Source: Isoetes taiwanensis (taxonomy: Eukaryota; Streptophyta; Lycopodiopsida; Isoetales; Isoetaceae). From it: DNA of 64,000 nucleotides. Positions 24,426 to 34,694 of the stretch are shown piece by piece. Within the stretch, counting starts at the first letter, position 1; each line of letters starts with the position of its first letter. The position numbers and the translations under genes were made by a program. The notes under the pieces are model-generated. The model worked only from the letters and a program-made list of their open reading frames with translations, was not told where the DNA came from and did no database searches. The stretch lies in the NCBI GenBank assembly GCA_021234155.1, contig JAJEKV010000167.1, forward strand, positions 1 to 64,000, written 5' to 3'.

Positions 24426-26060
24426 TCACAAAATCAGCTCCAAATGCACTTCATCTGGCCCATCCGCAAGACGAGGTCCTAGATGCAGCCCATAAATGAG
24501 CAAGTTCAAAATCGAGATGTACTCCGGCAGCTCCGTGCACTTGGATAGCCGCATCCAACACTCTGAGAGCTACGCAAGGGGCAACTACCTGCAATTAACA
24601 AGAAAAAGTATTATCATATATTTATTCTAGTTAAATTTACCTATTTGATGAGTGTTGACATAAATATTACCTTTGCCATAGCCAGAGATCCTCTTGCAAC
24701 TTTTGCACCATGGAGATCCAACTCATGAGCCGCGTTTAGAACCAATGGCCTTGCTTGAGTGATGTCCGGGCGACCTTTCGCGGCTTAACAGAACACCCAC
24801 TTTAGCTAGCTCTATGAAACTTAGAAACTTATCACTACTAACATCTAAAATATAACGTGCAGAGTGCTGAACCAAGGCACCACTGTTGGAAAATATACTT
24901 CCAAATGCCTTCCTTGAAAGTGCGTTTCTACCATCAACTCAATTGCCCGCTCTGCAGATCCAACGAAGTCTCATGCGTTGGTGCAACCACCCGTGTCCTA
25001 GCCTCCCCTTTTGTGCCAATTTAGCATGGTCCACGAATACTAACATTATGTCCATGATATTTCAAAACCACGCCCTTCTTCCCAGTTATGTTGAGTGCGG
25101 GCATACGAACATTTTCAAATACTATTTCTGCGTATCCATGTGATGCATCATCAAAACCCATACACCAAGAAAGGCAGATTATTTTGACCCCTGTATTTTT
25201 ATGTCCACTAGGATCATTGGACTGTTGTCTGCGTAAGGCAGGTGCATTTACATGTTTTCCCCTATCATGATCACAGGGATTATCTTTGAAACCGATCAGC
25301 ATATAAAGGAATAGATTTGTGAAACGCGCAAAATCATAAGAATTTCTTGCAAATATAAGTAATCAAGGAATATTAAGTAATGTGGCCATGACTTAGCAAT
25401 ATGAAAAGTTCAAACATGCTAAGGTTTTGTTTAAATCGGATCTTCAAGCTCCTTTTGAGAAGTTACCGTTGTGTTTGAAACTTACCATCAAAATAAGTAT
25501 TTGGCATCTTGGATCCATTGCACCACTTCTCCATCACTTCCATTGATGATGTAATGATCTCCCACATTTACCGATACATTTTGCGGAGCAATTATTTAGT
25601 AGTTGCTAATTATCACTTTATTACCGATCCAACTCATTCAATATACCGGTCAATTTTGCACTCTATGTTTGTTGCATCCGACGATGCAACTTGAGGTTCG
25701 ATCATTGCACATCCGATCATTTTCTCATTCTAAGAGGGGCTTCAACCGGTTTTTGCTGTTCTGCATTTCCATATCTTAGGAGCACCTGTAACCATTTTAA
25801 GCTTTACATTGTATTTGGTGTCACTTGCTCAGAATGTAGTGACAATACGGAAGAAGATAACATGTTATCTACTAACAAACATGCAGAGCCATAATGAGAT
25901 CAAGGAACCAAGCTATGGCAATTCCTAAACCTACCTCCATATTGCACAATATCCGGTGCACTATCGTTGGTAAACTCCTGGCAGATGGCGACCAAGCGAA
26001 AAAGCGACAATGATATATACCACTTCCGGCTTTTCTCCGGCCATGGTGTATTCTACAAGA
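24426..26060 (-). pseudogene. IBR3-like acyl-CoA dehydrogenase relic
   Basis: Several exons of an acyl-CoA dehydrogenase of the plant IBR3/ACAD10-11 type are legible on the minus strand: VAFSLGRHLPGVYQR near 25965-26050; EPQVASSDATNIEC near 25650-25700; GDHYIING followed in another frame by WWRSGAMDPRC near 25517-25570; APALRRQQS near 25220-25245; GFDDASHGYAEIVFENVR near 25090-25155; GRLGHG and SRKAFGSIFSNSGALVQ near 24850-25015; RPLVLNAAHELDLHGAKVAR (24671-24782); and VLDAAIQVHGAAGV to RLADGPDEVHLELIL plus stop at 24426-24588. One clean 82-bp GT-AG intron (24589-24670) is preserved. Multiple frameshifts rule out a product. In Arabidopsis, IBR3 is a peroxisomal enzyme in indole-3-butyric acid conversion. 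The N-terminal kinase-like domain was not found. Confidence 0.88.
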
Positions 26061-26064
26061 AAAC

Positions 26065-28125
26065 CAAGAAGATAGTGCAACCAAAAGGGACCGAAAGGAA
26101 AAATCAAATGGGTGAAAACTAACTTACCGATGCGAGAAAGAAGTAGCTAAGTATTCATCTTGGGATGGAATTCCAGCAGGAGAAGGGGGAGAAGAAAGGC
26201 CATAAAATGGAGGACCTGGACTTTTCTTATTGCTTATAACATATGGTCAGTATAATGCAAAACCCGTAAATCTAGAGGCATTAGATTCTTTAGAAAAAGC
26301 AAGAAAATCACCATCGAGACGTACCATACAAATAAGCAACATCTCGACTTTCGATTTCACGAAGTCGGCGACTCCCAGTCCAACACAAAGAACAACAGTA
26401 GAAACCACGCTCCCATCACATAATGAAACATCCAGACCCTCGCCACCGCACCTTCCTCAGCTAATCGAACCTAAGCTATCCACCAGACCTTCCTCGCTGC
26501 TAATCGAACCTAAGCTAACATGAACTGGTAGAAATTGTTGGAGACCCATGTATACACAAAGGGCAAATAGAAGCTTCAACGGTGCATTACAAATACCAAT
26601 TTAGAGCAAAGGCGAGCCTCTCTCAGAAGCCGGTTTGAAGAGTGGCTGCCCAACAACTAAAACCCAGAGCATTTACAGCCAATAAGGGGTTTTTAGCAGT
26701 CATAGGCATATTTCAAGCATATACTGGCATATACCTATAATATGCCACAAACCCACATAAACAAGGGTTTGCCCCCTTAGGGGCAACCCAAAAAATTTGG
26801 CATGATAAGAAATTGTCCAAAATGAAAGCGAGAAGAGGCTACATGACGGAAATTGAGGGCCCACTTCCAAGGGGCGATCTCATGGAAATCCAATTTTTTC
26901 AACGGTAATCAATATACCGATTGCAACCTGCGCACACAAAGAGCATCCAATTTTATTGACATTAGAATTTAGGAGTAGGAAAAAGATTAGAAGTTCGTTA
27001 AAGTGGTGAGACAACGGACTAGTTCAAACAAGCCACGTAAAGGCACCTGGATATGAATGAAGGCGGGGAGCTTTATTTTATCGAGATACTTAGAATAAGG
27101 AAGTCGTATTTAATTAAAGTGGGACTCATTCCATTCCCATTTTTTTTCGGAACCATGTTAATTTACACAAAAAGAAGCACCCCGACCCGAAAACTGGCCA
27201 TAATTGGAATTTTTGTCTATTAGTGTGCATCCAAGCTTTTCTTCCAGTTTTCTTGGATAGCGTGTTGAGAACAAGAACAATGCAATGCAAACATGCATTA
27301 GACCTATCAAGTTCTAATTGAAAAAGATTCTTAGTTGAACATTTTGGCTCTATTTTCTTAGGTGGGTAGACAATAGATCACAAATTCCAACAAAAATTAA
27401 GCAAATTGTTTACTTAATCACCCAAATATACTAGTTTTGAGATACCTTATATTTATAAATGGGCTCATTACAATATATAGTACAGTGGGTGAAGAGACCA
27501 TAGTGGTCGTATGGGCACAATGATTACACCCTCTTCACACATGAATACCTAATGCAAAGGGCGCGTGCGAGTTTTAGCTTTGATGGGTGTGCTCTCTTGG
27601 CTAGCTCTAGTTTAAGAATACAAAGATATGTTCTATTCTTCCTTCCTTGGAATGATTAATCTTTCATACATAATCGGATTTTGGTGATTCCTTGTAGTTT
27701 TTACTGCATTCTTAGGTCCATTAATAAATCCAGTGATTGATTTTGATATATGGGATGCACTTCAGGTTATAGATATTGCTTTTGACAATTAATGTTACTT
27801 TGCGCTTGATGCCTCAAAACCAAATGTGAAAAGAATTATACTCACATATTTTTTTCATTTGGCTTGCATACAATAGATGTGTTTCTTGCAAGACAAGATT
27901 CGTTACCCTTCTTATGTCAATGAGGTGGACACATATTGTAGGGGGTTGTGATGTAGGTGAGACCCTTGCTGCAGAAGAAAGCATAGGGGTCTTTTTGTTT
28001 TAGAAGGTAGTGGATTGTGGCCAATGTAACTCTCAAAACAGTTAGCTGCTCCTAGATTCACAATTATATTTTACGGCGGATTAAGATCTTATCCCTACTA
28101 GGAGCATTTCTGGCGTCGCCCGCAC
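26065..28125. other. Long stretch without a recognised gene
   Basis: AT-rich DNA with a Ser/Thr/Pro-rich 97-codon plus frame at 26230-26523 that may be a leftover of the acyl-CoA dehydrogenase locus region; it is not recognised. It also contains the second hairpin-bearing repeat. The phrase tcgtatttaattaaagtggg near 27105 recurs at 31618. Confidence 0.4.
26735..26815 (+). repeat. Hairpin-bearing dispersed repeat, copy 2
   Basis: This matches 23245-23345 in the same orientation. The hairpin here is GGGTTTGCCCC-CTTA-GGGGCAACCC read in two halves, flanked by aacccacat and an A-run then taagaaat. Confidence 0.75.
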
Positions 28126-28126
28126 C

Positions 28127-28258
28127 TATAACGTTCCTAACCGACATGCAATTAACCAACTGAAAAAAACTATCTAGACGTTTTCTACCCATTTACGCCA
28201 GTGTCTCGAGAATGCAATACCAAGATCTACTCTAACAGTCTCCCATGGGTCCATTACA
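28127..28258 (-). mobile_element. TRIM retrotransposon, 3' LTR (minus strand)
   Basis: Read on the minus strand, this 132-bp LTR begins TGTAATGG directly after a polypurine tract (AGTGGGAGAGAT at about 28257-28268) and ends in GGAACGTTATA. It is related to the LTR at 11.34 kb: both contain GTCGGTTAGGAA near the end and a CTAGACGG/CTAGATAG block. Confidence 0.85.
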
Positions 28259-28413
28259 ATCTCTCCCACTAGATCTAAGCTCATTCTCGAGCATCACAAA
28301 CCATATCCACACCATCCCGTGGTGTCCGAGACCAAGTCAAGACCTATTGTCTAATGGTATTTCGGGCCATACTTGACCCTATACTCGAACTCGGGCCCTG
28401 CTCTGATACCAAA
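28259..28413 (-). mobile_element. TRIM internal region (minus strand)
   Basis: About 155 bp between the LTRs. The PBS TTGGTATCAGAGC (28400-28412) is a perfect match to the usual plant tRNA-Met PBS, and the polypurine tract is at the other end. No coding sequence. Confidence 0.85.
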
Positions 28414-28520
28414 TATAACGTTCCTAACCGACATGCCCTTAACCAATTCAGCAAAACCGTCTAGACATTTATGAGTAGTTGCTTCTACCCAGTTTATGCT
28501 GGTGTCTCGGGAACGCGACA
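28414..28520 (-). mobile_element. TRIM retrotransposon, truncated 5' LTR (minus strand)
   Basis: This matches the other LTR from its inner end up to about 28520, then gives way to unrelated sequence (a short GAGGATGC repeat). The LTR start is lost, so target-site duplications cannot be read. Confidence 0.8.
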
Positions 28521-28524
28521 TCTA

Positions 28525-30325
28525 GAGAGGATGCCTTTTGAGGATGCTACTATGAGAGGATGCCTTTTGAGGATCAAGTTGCTAATATGCAACAGACTTC
28601 AACTGCTATTTAATTAACCTTGAATATGATGCTCTATAATATTGTTCAGAAAAATTTTCTAATTTCCAGTTGCCTCTTGATGTGGGCTGCCACCGATAAC
28701 CATTTTAAAATGAAATGCCCCTCAGCATCTCAGCTCCTCAATGTGGTGGCTTAATTGACTTTTCATCATCAGACGTTGCAAACCATGACTTTTGGGGCTA
28801 AGAACCGCTTATTGTTCAACTATAAAAGAATACTACTTATTTGCTTGTAAAAAGAGTAGATTAAAATACTACTTATAGTAACTAAAAGATAGCATCAAGG
28901 TGCTATCAGTGTACTAAAGTATCACAAATGACATGCTTTAATGTGGACATAAATTCTCTTGATGTCCCTAATTTAGTTCATGTATCATATGTCTTAAGAT
29001 AGCTCAAAGCGTCTTCAAGGATTTATGCTTGCATTATAGGAGCCATTCTTTGGTGCAGTGCAAGCCTTCGTGGTCAAGCAGAGGTAGCACTAAGATGCTT
29101 TCAAACTTAGTTCAAATTACCCAGCAAAGTGCTGTAATATCACAAACATCTACTCAGTGGCAGGCAAGCATATAGGAAGATGTAATTAGAAAGCAAGTTT
29201 TATATTTGCCACAAACCATGTGATACATATGTAGAAGCGTTGTGTAGGCGACAATACGAGTTCTCCACAGGCCAAACAGACAAACGCATTTTATGGATGC
29301 ATTAAGATATCTAATGGGAGAAGAAAGAGATTGTAAAGTAGACTGGTATTGCTTGTTAGAAGCATATGACGTTAACTGACATTATGCACTGGTAATGAAT
29401 AATAGTTCCACATAGGAGTAAAATGATTTGTAATGCACACGATTATGCATAGTGATTTATGTGGTATGACATAAGCCTGAATATAATGATATTCTCAACA
29501 CACAAGTACTCTACAATTATACGCAAATATCAAGCGACGACTTACTTTCATAATCACGTAAACTTTAGTATTGCATTTCTTTCTACAATCTTTTCGGGCA
29601 AAACATATTTTGCAAGAAAGTTAGAGTTATACAAAAGTTTCATTCAAGATCTTGCAACTTGCTAGCTGAAGAGTAATATGACCATGATCGTTTGCTTCCA
29701 TCATTGTGAAGAAGGATGATCTATGACTAAAGCATTTATAAATCCTGCTTGCCATTTAAGTTGATGATACATTTAGAAAATGAATTTCTTTTTGCAGAGC
29801 GCAACTTTGAAAGGGACAAGAAGGTAAGGAATGAAGAAGAAGAAGAAGAGATTTTAACGTCACGCCACAAGGCAGCGTCCTATCGGACATGTGACACTTT
29901 ACAACACACCCAGATGGGTCCTGCCCCCACCAACTTTACATTGAATGGAGAATTGTTGTTAAAGGCTCCCTTCATTATTTTTGTGGTAAAGTATATTTAG
30001 TATCAAATATGGCGGCAAAATAGAATATCATTTTTGTAGGCAAATGTAAATGCATGAGAACACGGACAATATGGAAGTAATATATTCATCTTGATAGTAA
30101 ATAAATGACATCATAGCGTACAATTTCTTGCTGCTATATATGTTAATTCACCAGATTCAAAAGGAACGGAAAACAAAAAGTAAAATGGATGGTTTATAAA
30201 GGTACTTATGCAAATAATATACTAAAGCAAAAGCACAGAAGAAGAGATCTGGCTGGGAACTTAAAGTTCTAAAAAAAGATATAGATAGGTAGATAAATAA
30301 TATTTTTACGTCATGCCACATTGAC
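28525..30325. other. Long stretch without a recognised gene
   Basis: Short tandem gaggatgccttttgaggat copies occur at 28535-28575; the rest is AT-rich. Near 29840-29890 and 30305-30330 the phrase taacgtcacgccac/tacgtcatgccac is shared, linking the region to the dirigent 3' flank. No gene is seen. Confidence 0.4.
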
Positions 30326-30329
30326 AGCA

Positions 30330-30430
30330 TGAGGACATAGGACATATGACGGACCCAATACAACTAGAAGTCAGAAAGCAAGAGGACATAGTACATATGA
30401 CGGACCCCAATAGAACTAGAAGTCAGGAAG
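30330..30430 (-). repeat. Tandem 50-bp duplication of the dirigent stop-codon region
   Basis: Two adjacent copies of a unit containing gacatatgacggaccc, then aactagaagtcag and aagca. The right copy includes the real last codons and TAG of the dirigent gene; the left copy is a duplicate in its 3' flank. Confidence 0.85.
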
Positions 30431-30937
30431 CATAAGGAAGGTATCGAACAAGACAACACTATCAGGAATGTCGAGGTAAGTGGTGGTATAGGTAGTGTAG
30501 CCAGTAGCAGCGCGGAAGTCACCGGTACCACCAAGGACAGCGATTTCTTTAGAAGCAAGGGGACCGACGGATTTGTCAGTGCCTTGGCAGGCAATGGTGC
30601 CGTTAAATTTGGGAGACTGAAGCACAGCGCTAAAGACGAGGGTCGCGTGGGACGCATCGACGGCCGCGATCATGAAGGTACCCTTTGCTCGCCCGATTTC
30701 GTTGGCCGTTGTGAAATTTGGGTCGTCCAGAATCTGGTTGTCCATTACAAACAGAGATCCGAATTGTGTCTTGGTCGTGTCCCCGTTTGGGCCTGCTACC
30801 CGAACCCCTGTTGCATTCGGAGTCGTGATCTTGTCGTATAACCACATCTGGAAGTTTATCTTCTTCCCCTCTGCTCTTCCCACCGATACCAACACCATCA
30901 CCTACACCATCACTAGAATGGCTACTTTTCCCTTCAT
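30416..30937 (-). pseudogene. Dirigent protein gene with in-frame stop in signal peptide
   Basis: An intronless dirigent (DIR, PF03018-type) gene. Homology to the paralogue at 36.2 kb places the original ATG at 30935-30937, but codon 12 is TAG (30902-30904). Downstream, the frame is open for about 160 codons, with the family signatures PNATGVRVAGP, GSLFVMDNQI, EIGRAKGTFM, VFSAVLQ, FNGTI and GGTGDFR. Dirigent proteins are secreted and steer stereoselective coupling of phenoxy radicals in lignan and related phenolic synthesis. The paralogue has CAG (Gln) at the matching place, so a C-to-T change is a likely cause. A start at the later ATG (about 30898) would leave a hydrophobic leader of only about eight residues. 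It is either a recent pseudogene or makes a non-secreted product; readthrough is also possible. Confidence 0.9.
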
Positions 30938-31120
30938 TTTTCCTCTCCGATGTTAAATAAATTCAATTCAACAAACTAAGAACCTCTCGGATGTTAAATA
31001 AATTCAACTCAATAAACTAAGAATGCTAAGTAGCATCTAGCCGGATCTGCATCTGCAGTGTGAATTGCTTCCAAGTGAAAGGCTCAGTATTTATAGCGTG
31101 CCAGGCTCAGTATTTATAGC
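30938..31120 (-). promoter_or_regulatory. Dirigent copy 1 leader and duplicated TATA box
   Basis: On the minus strand, TATAAATA occurs twice, at 31111-31118 and 31088-31095, inside a 22-bp tandem duplication (gctcagtatttatagc on the plus strand). The leader also holds a second tandem pair (cggatgttaaataaattcaa at about 30950 and 30988). The boxes are roughly 150-180 bp upstream of the ATG. Confidence 0.6.
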
Positions 31121-31245
31121 ATGTCTCTGCTCAGATTCCAGCGCACTATCGACCTGATCTCTCCATGATGCCCATGGCCATACACGTTCTCGCCTCCAGC
31201 AAAGATAACAGTGCTCCGGGTCGTTTACCAACTCAACGGTTCTTA

Positions 31246-31613
31246 GGGTCCTTTCCCATGAATTTGCAGACCTGAAAAATCCGTACTAAGGTAAAAAACC
31301 TAAGGCTCAGAATTGTGTGGAGAATACTTTGTGACTCAGGTCCTAAACCTGAATCAAGCAAGTAAGGCGCTCATGGGAACACCGGAGCCCTCGGCCTGAC
31401 CTCAAGAAAATCTCCGGGTTTTAGTCCCATGGGAAAGCACCCTTATTCCCATTGGCAGAAAACCTTCAGGTTTCCTGAAGGTCTGGTCTGCTATTCTGAT
31501 GTTCCTATGAGCTAAGAACCTGAGTGGCTGAGGTTAAGAACCTCATTTGGAAAGTAATCCGGACGATTACTTTTAGACCTCATCCAGGTCCGTCCATCCA
31601 TGGGAAAGCACCC
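31246..31613. mobile_element. Tourist/PIF-Harbinger-like MITE, nested or tandem pair
   Basis: The left terminus, TTA then GGGTCCTTTCCCATG (31243-31260), and the right terminus, CATGGGAAAGCACCC then TTA (31599-31616), are inverted repeats flanked by TTA, the 3-bp target preferred by PIF/Harbinger elements. A second right-type terminus with its own TTA ends at 31442. The block can therefore be read as one 197-bp element plus part of another, or one 368-bp element. It has no coding capacity. Confidence 0.7.
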
Positions 31614-31689
31614 TTAAGTCGTATTTAATTAAAGTGGGACAAATCTCGAATTTTGGGAATTTCTCGAATTTTTACATTGAATCAAGATT

Positions 31690-32005
31690 GTTAGATCGGG
31701 GGAGGAAGGGGAAGGGAGAAGTTGAGAGAAGTAATGGAAGGGGATAAGTTAGAAGAAGAAGGGGGAGGGAGGAAGTTCGAAAGGGGGGGTGAGAAGAGGG
31801 GCAAGGGAGGTGAGGGAGGGTGCAAGGGAGGTGAGTTCAAAACGGGGGAAAGAGGGGGCAAGGGAGGGGGTGAAGAGGGTGCAAGGGGAGGTGAGTTGGA
31901 AGGGGGTGAGAAGAGGGGCAAGGCGAGGTGAGTTCTGGAAGGGGGTGAGAAGAGGGGCAAGGGGAAGAGTTGGGGGAAGAGGTGAGGGGGGAAGGAGAGA
32001 GGGAA
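31690..32005 (+). repeat. G-rich, purine-only minisatellite
   Basis: Imperfect tandem units of about 35-45 bp built on gggtgagaagaggggcaagg. Nearly all bases are A or G on the plus strand, with many GGGG runs, so G-quadruplex or triplex formation is plausible. The long open frames here are compositional. Confidence 0.85.
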
Positions 32006-33640
32006 ACCAAAATAATATCATCTTGAGATTAAAAATAATAATATTAAAATATAATTAATAATTAATTTAATTAAATATAAAATAATTTAATTAATTTAAT
32101 AAAAAATATAAATCGTTCTCTTCTCTAACTAGTGAGTCGAGAATTGAAAAAAGTATGCCTCATTTGAGGTTTAAAAATCACCGATCAAATCTTAGCATGC
32201 CAAAGATCAAGGGCGGCAGAATAGAGGGCGCCCATATCTTTGAAGGGAGCGTTTTTACCGCCGGAGAATCCGTGAAAATTAGCTTCAAGGCTACATTCAC
32301 CGCGCAGCCTTGACCCGTGGTGGCTCGGCCCATAAAAAGCCGCCAAATTCTACAACCAAAATGCCGAAAACAAGCAAGAGAATTCAAACCCCAGTTCAAA
32401 ATCCTAAAACCCAAATGGCGTAAAAACAAGCAAGAGATTCAAAAATCGAAAGCGTAAAAATGGGAAAGGAAGAAGAAATTAACCCGCTTTTGAGAATTAA
32501 GCGGGTCATCGCCACTATCGCCAGTTGCCGAAATGGAATGCCGGGTCGATTAATATTCAAGTTGCCGAGTAAGGATTGGTGAGAGTAAACATGCCGAAAG
32601 GAGTTTGAGAAGAGGAATCGAGGTTCAATCCGCCGATGGGCGCTCTGTTGCTGGGGATTCGGGGATTCGCTCTGTTCTTCCACATCACCGCTTTATTTGG
32701 GCACAAACACAGTATTCTTGGCTTTATGAATTTTCGTGGTCCCTCTCTCTCCTTACTCAAATGTCTCATAGATTGATTGATCAAGCTTTCCCTACCCGTG
32801 TGCAGTAATTTTGAAATCCGCATCTAATATGACCAAAATCAATGAGTTAGGGGCGAAAACGCCCAAAGGCTTCCATAGATCTTCACCAGAGGCGACCTCT
32901 TGCCATACAAGGCGGGAAAGCAGCCAGCCATGGAGTATTATTCAAGCAAAAAGTATTATTCAAGCAAGGAGATGGATGCAACACTCGCCCCTTTACACTT
33001 ACTCCAACACGGCAGGAGCAGATTCAACGGCTATGGGCCCATTAGGCTGGTGCTTCAAACCTTTTGCTTCTGCAAGCTCTCCATCAAATCGGTTCTTCTG
33101 CACACTCTGCTTCAACTCTTCTGCTTCTGAGGGTCTCTGCTTCAAATCGATTCTTCTACTAAGAATTGGTTCTTCTCCAAATCAGTGCTCTTCCGCTAAG
33201 AGCTAGAAGTTGGCGCCGGGTGACGTAGAGCGAGCCCCATTCCATCATTCAAGAGGATACAAGGCAAGGGAAGGGAAGGGAAGCACTTTACTGGGTCTCC
33301 GCAAGATGCATGCACAAGTCGGGCAGCCTAAGCACAAGATACAAGCCTAAGCACTTGCTTATTGCCGGAAAGCCCTGAACAGATCGATGAAAAGATCAAA
33401 GGTGTTCCGGCAGCCTTAAACTCCTTTGTTCACCTTATTGCCGGAAAGCCTTAAACTTTGATTTCTGTATAGGCCTTTGATCGGAAGGTGTCCACGCTTT
33501 AAACCGCCCACCTAACGGTCGATGAAGAGAGCTCCCATCAACGATCGATATCGAGAGATTCAAAGGGCAATGCGAAGATTTGGCGGAAGGTATCGAGGAT
33601 GCTAACACCGGGGGATTAGAGCCACTCGTAAGAACGTACC
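32006..33640. other. Stretch without a recognised gene
   Basis: A very AT-rich segment (32025-32110) is followed by ordinary DNA with short open frames. A minus frame at 32180-32285 (FHGFSGGKNAPFKDMGALYS) reads like protein but matches no family I know. Short imperfect repeats (caaatcg.ttcttct near 33080-33180; ttattgccggaaagcc at 33358 and 33436) are present. Confidence 0.4.
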
Positions 33641-33664
33641 CAAAGGTATGTACCAAATTTTAAA

Positions 33665-33985
33665 TTTCAAGTATAGGGGAAAAAAGGCGGGTAAACGTTA
33701 ATATATTAAAAGGGTAAACATTAATATAAAAAAAAGCCGGGGTAAACATTAATATATTAAAAAGGGTAAACATTAATATAAAAAAAAAATGCCCGCTCAA
33801 AAATAGGAGAGGGTCCATTTGTTTTCTATCACGTATACCTAGAAAATACATAGCATATAGTGTCCATTCCAAGATACATAAGGAGGGTCTATTTTTTCAG
33901 AGAAAATACATGGGGTGGTCTATTTTTTCAGAGAAAATATATGGTGTCCATTGGAAAAATACATAAGATAAAACAATAAACTATA
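33665..33985 (+). repeat. Tandem AT-rich minisatellites
   Basis: Four copies of gggtaaacattaatatatta-like units (33680-33790) are followed by two to three copies of gtctattttttcagagaaaa units (33885-33950). Confidence 0.8.
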
Positions 33986-34379
33986 GTGTGATAAAACAAT
34001 AAATTAAGATGAGAAAAATAATAAACTATGGTGTTTTAGAACTCAGATTTTCCATGTTTTAGAACTATGGTGTTTTGGCATTTAAGAAAATACATCTTTT
34101 ATTTATTAGAAAATATATAGGATAGGATATTGTATTTATTAGAAAACGTTGACATACCAAAAAGGGGAAAAGGCAGGGAGGGGGTTATTTTTGGTCTATG
34201 TATACATAGAAAATGCAATGTATGGTGTGCACTTAGAAAATACATAGGATATGGTGCAACTAATAATGATTTGCACTCTATGATATTGGAGGTAGAAAAC
34301 TATTTTTGTAGGCAAGTAGGTTCGCCACAAAATGGCTGTTGTGTTTTTCACTCTAAATGGCTTTAGACCCTGTTTTTCA

Positions 34380-34690
34380 TCTTGAGGAGCCTTAAACCTA
34401 CGTTTTTTTATTTTGGAGGGCCTTAGAACTTATTTTCGAGAAAGGCCCTCAAACCTGCGTTTTTTTGCCGCCTTTCTTTCGACTCGCGAGTCGAAGAAAA
34501 GGCCTTCTCTGCCCCTTAAAACTTTGGTTGCCTTTCTCGACTCGTGAGTCGAAAGGCCTTCGTCCCTAAAACCCGCGTCTTTTGCTTTGAGTCGCCTTTC
34601 TCGACTTCATGGTAGAAAGTCCTTCCGGACCCCTAAAACCCAGTTTTTGCTTTGAGTTTGTCTTTCTCGACTTCGCTGAAAAATGTGCCC
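34380..34690 (+). repeat. Tandem repeat with palindromic core
   Basis: Four diverging units of about 60-75 bp, each with a CCTTTCTCGACTC...GAGTCGAAAGGCC core and a cccctaaaaccc...tttgctttgagt spacer. The first core is a perfect 18-bp palindrome, TTCGACTCGCGAGTCGAA (34478-34495); the second is TCGACTCGTGAGTCGA. Confidence 0.8.
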
Positions 34691-34694
34691 CAAA

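Noticed and set aside
31691-32058. Pro/Leu/Ser-rich and Gly/Lys/Glu-rich open frames
   Set aside because: Products of a purine-only minisatellite.
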